NCBI RefSeq assembly: GCF_002813375.1
Contig: NZ_PHUJ01000003.1
Coordinates: 1,054,001-1,118,000, forward strand
DNA: 64,000 nucleotides
DNA from: Pseudonocardia alni
Lineage (GTDB): Bacteria; Actinomycetota; Actinomycetes; Mycobacteriales; Pseudonocardiaceae
Direction of reading: 5' to 3'
The notes under the pieces are model-generated. The model saw only the letters and a program-made list of their open reading frames with translations. It did no database searches and had not been told where the DNA came from. A program made the position numbers and the translations under genes. Below are positions 60,601-64,000 of the stretch, one piece after another (position 1 is the stretch's first letter; each line of letters starts with the position of its first letter).

Positions 60601-60986
60601 CCACCGGCCCCGACGAACACCCCGGTCCGGGTGCCGCGCAGCGACGTCGGGTCGATCCCGGCGTGCTCGACCGCCTCCCAGGCGGTCTCGAGCACGAGGC
60701 GCTGCTGAGGGTCGGTGGAGACGGCTTCGCGCGGGGACATCCCGAAGAAGGCAGCGTCGAAGTCCCCGGCGCCGTCGAGGAACCCGGCAGTGCGGGTCGC
60801 GCAGCGCCCCGGCCCGTCGCCGTGCAGGGCGTCGAGGTCCCAGCCCCGGTCGTCCGGGAACCCGGAGGCCGTCTCCCGGTCCGAGCACAGCAGGTCCCAG
60901 AGGCCGTCGGCGTCGCGCACACCACCCGGATATCGGCACGCCATTCCGACGACCACCACCGGGTCGCTGCCGTGTCCTGCCGTCAT
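57663..60986 (-). CDS. nysA: PKS loading module, KS(Ser)-AT(malonyl)-ACP (NysA-like, 1107 aa)
   Basis: The KS domain has DTTSSSSLVAL: Ser177 replaces the active-site Cys, while both His motifs (AHGTGT and SVVGHAQAAAG) remain. This is the KS-S arrangement of NysA and AmphA, which decarboxylates malonyl-ACP to give an acetyl starter. AT (about residues 525-830) has [16 protein letters not shown] and HAFH, the malonyl type. ACP (about residues 955-1025) has GFDSLAGVELCD. A Pro/Ala-rich linker of about 110 residues joins AT and ACP, with no DH. The C-terminal docking region ends VDRLLDIIDEEFDTA. Start: ATG at 60986, with AGGGG and GAGG close upstream on the minus strand. It is transcribed divergently from the glycosyltransferase gene, as in the nystatin cluster. 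Confidence 0.94.
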   Translation of the reverse strand: MTAGHGSDPVVVVGMACRYPGGVRDADGLWDLLCSDRETASGFPDDRGWDLDALHGDGPGRCATRTAGFLDGAGDFDAAFFGMSPREAVSTDPQQRLVLETAWEAVEHAGIDPTSLRGTRTGVFVGAGGQDYAGVVQNSPDDLAGHALTGLIPGLTSGRLAHLLGLEGPALTVDTTSSSSLVALHLAIRSLEAGECTAALAGGVCVMSTPAALVGHSRQGGLAPDGRAKVFADDADGTAWAEGVGVVLLKRLSHARADGDPVLAVLRGSALTADGATDGLTAPSGAAQERMIRDALADAGLSANEVDAVEAHGTGTPVGDPVEARALLATYGQDRDPGRPLWVGSLKSVVGHAQAAAGVAGLIATVQALRHELLPATRHAVTPSTRVDWSAGAVALRTAPVPWPRGDRPRRAGVSSFGISGTNAHVIVEEAPAADGPEAADRGTAPPAVTPWPVSAAAARDLDAQIERLRAHTAGPGAPDPRDVGWSLATGRAALRHRAVLLPGEHGAVEVAREQAAPRRAAVLFSGQGSQRLGTGRALAARFPVFARAFDDVTAALDAHLDRPVRDVAWGTGDPAAALLDETGWTQPALFAVEVALYRLVTALGLEPAAVGGHSIGEITAAHVAGVLSLEDAARLVAARATLMQALPAGGAMVAVEASEDEVAPLLGDRVALAAVNGPASVVLAGDDDAVTALAADLAGRGRRTSRLAVSHAFHSPRMEPMLEEFRGVVAGLTFCEPRIPLVSNLTGELGPTAATDPGYWVRHVRGTVRFADGVRSLAADGVDVLVELGPGGVLSAMARDTLGPDSAAHVVPVLRRDRPEETSFAVALGRLHALGVPMDWHAFHAGTGARRVPLPTYAFRSVRYWPAPPTPGNPGGSPGLLPAWGAHTAMDPAPGGRGATEPGHDARAVTNTASAAARPDPAPTPAAAGDPGADRPGTDPGGRYAAMPPAVREKALLDLVRTHTAAVLGHPDPADVGVRSVFKELGFDSLAGVELCDRLARHTGLRLPATLVFSFPTPELAAREVSALLGPGPQEPCGPELAGLEAALDGLSGDGPDRRAVADRLEALAAGLRRPAAQPGGPPDEDLDSVSVDRLLDIIDEEFDTA

Positions 60987-61024
60987 ACCTCACCCCTGCA
61001 CACGAATGCGGTCGTCTCGATGTG

Positions 61025-61046
61025 GCGCCGACCGTACGGTCGGCGC
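61025..61046. promoter_or_regulatory. Perfect 22-base palindrome, operator candidate
   Basis: The half-site GCGCCGACCGT is followed immediately by its exact reverse complement. It lies 39-60 bases upstream of the nysA start and about 160 bases upstream of the glycosyltransferase start. The size and ACCGTACGGT core suit a TetR-like dimeric repressor. A hairpin in a 5' leader is the alternative. Confidence 0.5.
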
Positions 61047-61090
61047 GGCTGTGGTTTTCCCTAATGAATGGGGCGGGCCGGGACCGAGGA

Positions 61091-61106
61091 CTAGGGATTC
61101 CCCGGC
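61091..61106 (+). promoter_or_regulatory. PAS-LuxR box-like element in the nysA/nysDI divergent region
   Basis: CTAGGGATTCCCCGGC matches about 13 of 16 positions of the PimM-type consensus CTVGGGAWWTCCCBAG. It repeats the element at 15351-15366 with one change, including the preceding AGGA. It is placed between the divergent PKS and mycosamine genes, where the activator at 3914-4555 could control both directions. Confidence 0.6.
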
Positions 61107-61203
61107 GTCGGCCGTGGGATCAACTACCTGATCGCTGCACCGCGCCGCGGTGCGCCACGCGACGGGTCACCCGGCCCGTCACAGTCGGAGAGGGTGTCTA
61201 CCC

Positions 61204-62619
61204 ATGGGCGCGAATCGGCGGCCGATCCTGTTCGTCAGCTATGCGGAGAGCGGACTGCTCAATCCGCTCCTGGTCCTCGCCGGGGAACTGTCCCGGCGCG
61301 AGGTCGGGGACCTGTACTTCGCCGCCGACGAGAAGGCCCGCGACGACGTCGCGGGCGCGAGCACGGGCAGCCCCGTCACCTTCGCCTCGCTCGGCGACAC
61401 CGTGTCGGAGATGTCGGCGGTGACCTGGGACGACGAGACCTACGCCGCGGTGACCCAGCGGGACCGGTTCAAGGCGCACGCCGCGGTCATCCGGCACTCC
61501 TTCGCCCCCGAGTCCCGGATCGAGAAGTACCGGGCGCTCGAACGCGTCGTCGACGAGGTCCGCCCGGCCCTGATGGTGATCGAGAGCATGTGCCAGTACG
61601 GCTACGAGCTCGCGATCACGAAGGGGATCCCGTTCGTGCTGGGCGTGCCGTTCGTCCCCAGCAACGTGCTCACCTCGCACGTCCCGTTCGCGAGGTCCTA
61701 CACGCCGTCCGGGTTCCCGGTGCCGCACTCCGGGCTGCCCGCCGCCATGACGCTGCGCCAGAAGATCGCCAACCAGCTGTTCCGGATCCGGACGCTGGGC
61801 ATGTTCGTCACCAAGGAGACCCGCGCGGTCGTCGAGCGCGACGACGCCGTGCGGGCCGAGCTCGGCATCGCGCCCGAGGCCCGGCAGATGATGGCCCGCA
61901 TCGACCACGCCGAGCAGGTGCTCTGCTACTCGGTGCCGGAGCTGGACTACCCGTTCGAGCTGCCCGAGAGGATGCGTCTCGTCGGCACGATGGTGCCGCC
62001 GCTGCCCCAGGTCGCCGACGGTGGTGAGCTCACCGACTGGCTCGACGCTCAGTCGTCGGTGGTCTACATGGGATTCGGCACGATCACCCGGCTGACCCGG
62101 CCCCAGGTCGCGTCGCTGGTCGAGGTGGCACGCCGGCTCGACGCCCGGGGTCACCAGGTGCTGTGGAAGCTGCCGCGCGAGCAGCAGGAGATGTTGCCAC
62201 CCGCCACCGAGCTGCCCGCGGGCCTGCGGATCGAGAGCTGGGTGCCCTCCCAGCTCGACGTGCTGGCCCACCCGAGCGTGAAGGTGTTCTTCACCCACGC
62301 CGGCGGCAACGGCTACCACGAGGGCCTCTACTTCGGGAAGCCGCTGGTGGTCCGTCCGCTCTGGGTGGACTGCGACGACCAGGCGATCCGCGGCCAGGAC
62401 TTCGGGGTCAGCCTCACCGTCGACCACCCGGAGACCGTCGACACCGAGGACGTCCTGGACAAGGTCACCCGGGTCCTCGAGACCCCGGCCTTCACCGAGC
62501 GCGCCGAGCGCATGGGCCGGCTGCTGCAGGCCGCGGGCGGGCGCGCCGCCGCCGCGGACCTGGTCCTGCGCCTGCCGGCGCTGGCCGGGACCGACACCGC
62601 GGCCGCCCGGACCGCCTGA
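61204..62619 (+). CDS. nysDI: Mycosaminyl glycosyltransferase (NysDI-like, 471 aa)
   Basis: Family 1 (GT-B) glycosyltransferase. The N-terminal acceptor half begins MGANRRPILFVSYAESGLLN. The C-terminal nucleotide-sugar half carries the family signature around residues 365-394: FFTHAGGNGYHEGLYFGKPL followed by a DCDDQA segment. NysDI and AmphDI attach mycosamine from GDP-mycosamine to the polyene aglycone at the C-19 equivalent, and the position next to nysA and upstream of the aminotransferase matches. The ATG at 61204 has GGAGAGGG about 9 bases upstream; an earlier in-frame GTG at 61150 lacks a ribosome site. The aminotransferase follows after 31 bases. Confidence 0.9.
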   Translation: MGANRRPILFVSYAESGLLNPLLVLAGELSRREVGDLYFAADEKARDDVAGASTGSPVTFASLGDTVSEMSAVTWDDETYAAVTQRDRFKAHAAVIRHSFAPESRIEKYRALERVVDEVRPALMVIESMCQYGYELAITKGIPFVLGVPFVPSNVLTSHVPFARSYTPSGFPVPHSGLPAAMTLRQKIANQLFRIRTLGMFVTKETRAVVERDDAVRAELGIAPEARQMMARIDHAEQVLCYSVPELDYPFELPERMRLVGTMVPPLPQVADGGELTDWLDAQSSVVYMGFGTITRLTRPQVASLVEVARRLDARGHQVLWKLPREQQEMLPPATELPAGLRIESWVPSQLDVLAHPSVKVFFTHAGGNGYHEGLYFGKPLVVRPLWVDCDDQAIRGQDFGVSLTVDHPETVDTEDVLDKVTRVLETPAFTERAERMGRLLQAAGGRAAAADLVLRLPALAGTDTAAARTA

Positions 62620-62650
62620 CCACCCGCCACCACCGAACCAGGGAGTCACG

Positions 62651-63709
62651 ATGTCCTTCACCCAACCGGTGTCCAAACCGTGGCTCGACGGCCACGAACT
62701 CGACTACGTCACCGACGCCGTCGGCGGCGGCTGGATCTCCTCGCAGGGCCCCTACATCGCGCGGTTCGAGGAAGCCTTCGCCGCCTGGAACGGCCTCCCG
62801 CACGGGGTCGCCTGCTCGTCGGGGACGACGGCGCTGACCCTCGCGCTGCGCGCGCTGGGCGTCGGCCCGGGCGACGAGGTGATCGTCCCGGAGTTCACGA
62901 TGATCGCCTCGGCGTGGGCGGTGACCTACACGGGCGCGACGCCGGTGTTCGTCGACTGCGGCGACGACCTGAACATCGACGTCACGCTGATCGAGGAGAA
63001 GATCACCCCGCGCACCAGGGTGATCATGCCGGTGCACGTCTACGGCCGCCGGTGCGACATGGAGCCGATCCTGGAGCTCGCCTACGAGTACAACCTGCGG
63101 GTCGTCGAGGACTCCGCCGAGGCGCACGGCGTGCTGCCCACCGGGGACATCGCCTGCTTCTCGCTGTTCGCCAACAAGATCATCACTGCGGGCGAGGGCG
63201 GGATCTGCGTGACCCGCGACCCGCACCTGGCCGAGCAGATGGCGCACCTGCGCGCGATGGCGTTCACCCGCGACCACAGCTTCCTGCACAAGAAGCTCGC
63301 CTACAACTACCGCATGACCAACATGCAGGCCGCCGTCGCGCTCGCCCAGACCGAGCAGCTCGAGGGCATCCTGGCGACCCGGCGCGACATCGAGAAGCGC
63401 TACGACGACGCCCTGCGCGACGTCCCCGGCATCACGCTGATGCCACCGCGGGACGTGCTCTGGATGTACGACCTGCGGGCCGAGCGCCGCGACGAGCTCC
63501 TCGCCCACCTCGCCGCCCGGGGCATCGACACCCGGGTGTTCTTCAAGCCGATGAGCCGCCAGCCGATGTACCTCGACCCGGTCTGGCCGACGCTCAACGC
63601 ATCGCGGCTGGCCGCCGACGGCTTCTACCTCCCCACCCACACCGGACTGACCGCCGAGGACCAGGAGTTCATCACCGGGCAGGTCCGCGCGTTCTACGGA
63701 GTGGCATGA
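62651..63709 (+). CDS. nysDII: GDP-mycosamine synthase, PLP sugar aminotransferase (NysDII-like, 352 aa)
   Basis: DegT/DnrJ/EryC1-family aminotransferase. It has SSGTTAL (phosphate binding, residues 56-62), EDSAEAHG with Asp154 near the PLP ring, and FANKIITAGEGG with Lys176 as the Schiff-base lysine. In polyene pathways this enzyme converts GDP-3-keto-6-deoxymannose to GDP-mycosamine using glutamate as amino donor. 352 aa is the length expected for NysDII. The ATG has GGGAG 5 bases upstream, and the stop overlaps the next start (ATGA). The GDP-mannose 4,6-dehydratase (DIII) that should precede it in the pathway is not in this window. A perosamine-type role is the alternative, but the setting favours mycosamine. 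Confidence 0.92.
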   Translation: MSFTQPVSKPWLDGHELDYVTDAVGGGWISSQGPYIARFEEAFAAWNGLPHGVACSSGTTALTLALRALGVGPGDEVIVPEFTMIASAWAVTYTGATPVFVDCGDDLNIDVTLIEEKITPRTRVIMPVHVYGRRCDMEPILELAYEYNLRVVEDSAEAHGVLPTGDIACFSLFANKIITAGEGGICVTRDPHLAEQMAHLRAMAFTRDHSFLHKKLAYNYRMTNMQAAVALAQTEQLEGILATRRDIEKRYDDALRDVPGITLMPPRDVLWMYDLRAERRDELLAHLAARGIDTRVFFKPMSRQPMYLDPVWPTLNASRLAADGFYLPTHTGLTAEDQEFITGQVRAFYGVA

Positions 63710-64000
63710 GCACCGGCACCGCGAGGTCCACGCCGTCGGACAGCGCCACCGGCTGCCCTGTCACCGGGGCCGGGGCAGGCGCCGCCACCTGCCCGGTGGC
63801 GTTCCCGCTGCGCCGTCCGGGAAGACCGTTCCCGCCCCCGGAGTACGCCGACTACCGCGACGGCGGTGAGCCCGTCCGGTCCGAGCTGCCCAGCGGCCCG
63901 GTCTGGCTGGTCACCCGGCACGCCGACGTGCGTGCCGTGCTCACCGACCCGCGGATCAGCGCCGACCCCTCCCGACCGGGCTTCCCGAAGGCGGCCCGGA
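63706..64000 (+). CDS. nysN: Cytochrome P450, N-terminal part (NysN-like), cut by window end
   Basis: 98 codons are visible. It begins MSTGTARSTPSDSATGCPVT and continues through VAFPLRRPGRPFPPPEYADY, then GPVWLVTRHADVRAVLTDPR and ISADPSRPGFP, the typical N-terminal region of bacterial CYP105-like P450s. The heme Cys and I-helix lie beyond the edge. Coupling to the aminotransferase by an ATGA overlap, and the order DI-DII-P450, match nysN/amphN, whose enzyme oxidises the C-16 methyl to a carboxyl. The P450 call is firm; the exact role rests on position. Confidence 0.8.
   Translation, partial: MSTGTARSTPSDSATGCPVTGAGAGAATCPVAFPLRRPGRPFPPPEYADYRDGGEPVRSELPSGPVWLVTRHADVRAVLTDPRISADPSRPGFPKAAR

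Overview
This is a very GC-rich actinomycete window holding the left part of a nystatin/amphotericin-type polyene macrolide biosynthetic gene cluster. The assignment rests on a seen series. A loading polyketide synthase has Ser in place of the ketosynthase (KS) Cys. A bimodular protein carries two methylmalonyl-type acyltransferases and ketoreductases. A giant hexamodular protein has dehydratase (DH) and ketoreductase (KR) domains in every module and one enoylreductase (ER), in its third module. This is the NysA-NysB-NysC / AmphA-B-C architecture, with a type II thioesterase, LAL regulators, a PAS-LuxR regulator and the DI (glycosyltransferase), DII (aminotransferase), P450 series in the expected order. 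Base composition and known nystatin-like Pseudonocardia polyenes make Pseudonocardia a likely host; that genus call is inference.

Layout. 1-2922: a large LAL regulator on the minus strand, with a possible further gene running off the left edge. 2922-3316: a divergent gap holding a 30-codon leader ORF that overlaps the LAL start. 3317-3574: a small stand-alone PqqD-like (RRE-fold) protein. 3575-3913: a gap with a near-ideal CRP palindrome, a second palindrome and a promoter candidate. 3914-6415 (plus): PAS-LuxR regulator, acyl-CoA carboxylase beta subunit and its epsilon subunit. 6447-14387 (minus): three overlapping LAL-type genes, the middle one without a DNA-binding domain. 14522-15283: type II thioesterase. 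15422-60986 (minus): the three PKS genes, about 45 kb. 60987-61203: divergent control region. 61204-64000 (plus): mycosamine glycosyltransferase, sugar aminotransferase and the start of a P450.

How the genes work together. The loading protein decarboxylates malonyl-ACP to start the chain with acetate. Modules 1-2 add two methylmalonyl units and leave hydroxyls. Modules 3-8 add six malonyl units. Modules 3-4 would give a diene, module 5 (with ER) a saturated pair, and modules 6-8 three double bonds of the polyene. The remaining modules, the GDP-mannose dehydratase, the ferredoxin and the second P450 should lie beyond the right edge. The carboxylase probably supplies malonyl- and methylmalonyl-CoA. 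The DII and DI products make and attach mycosamine. Control is dense: four LAL-type ATPases plus one PAS-LuxR factor, with two near-identical PAS-LuxR-box-like elements at the nysA/nysDI divergence and ahead of the thioesterase gene.
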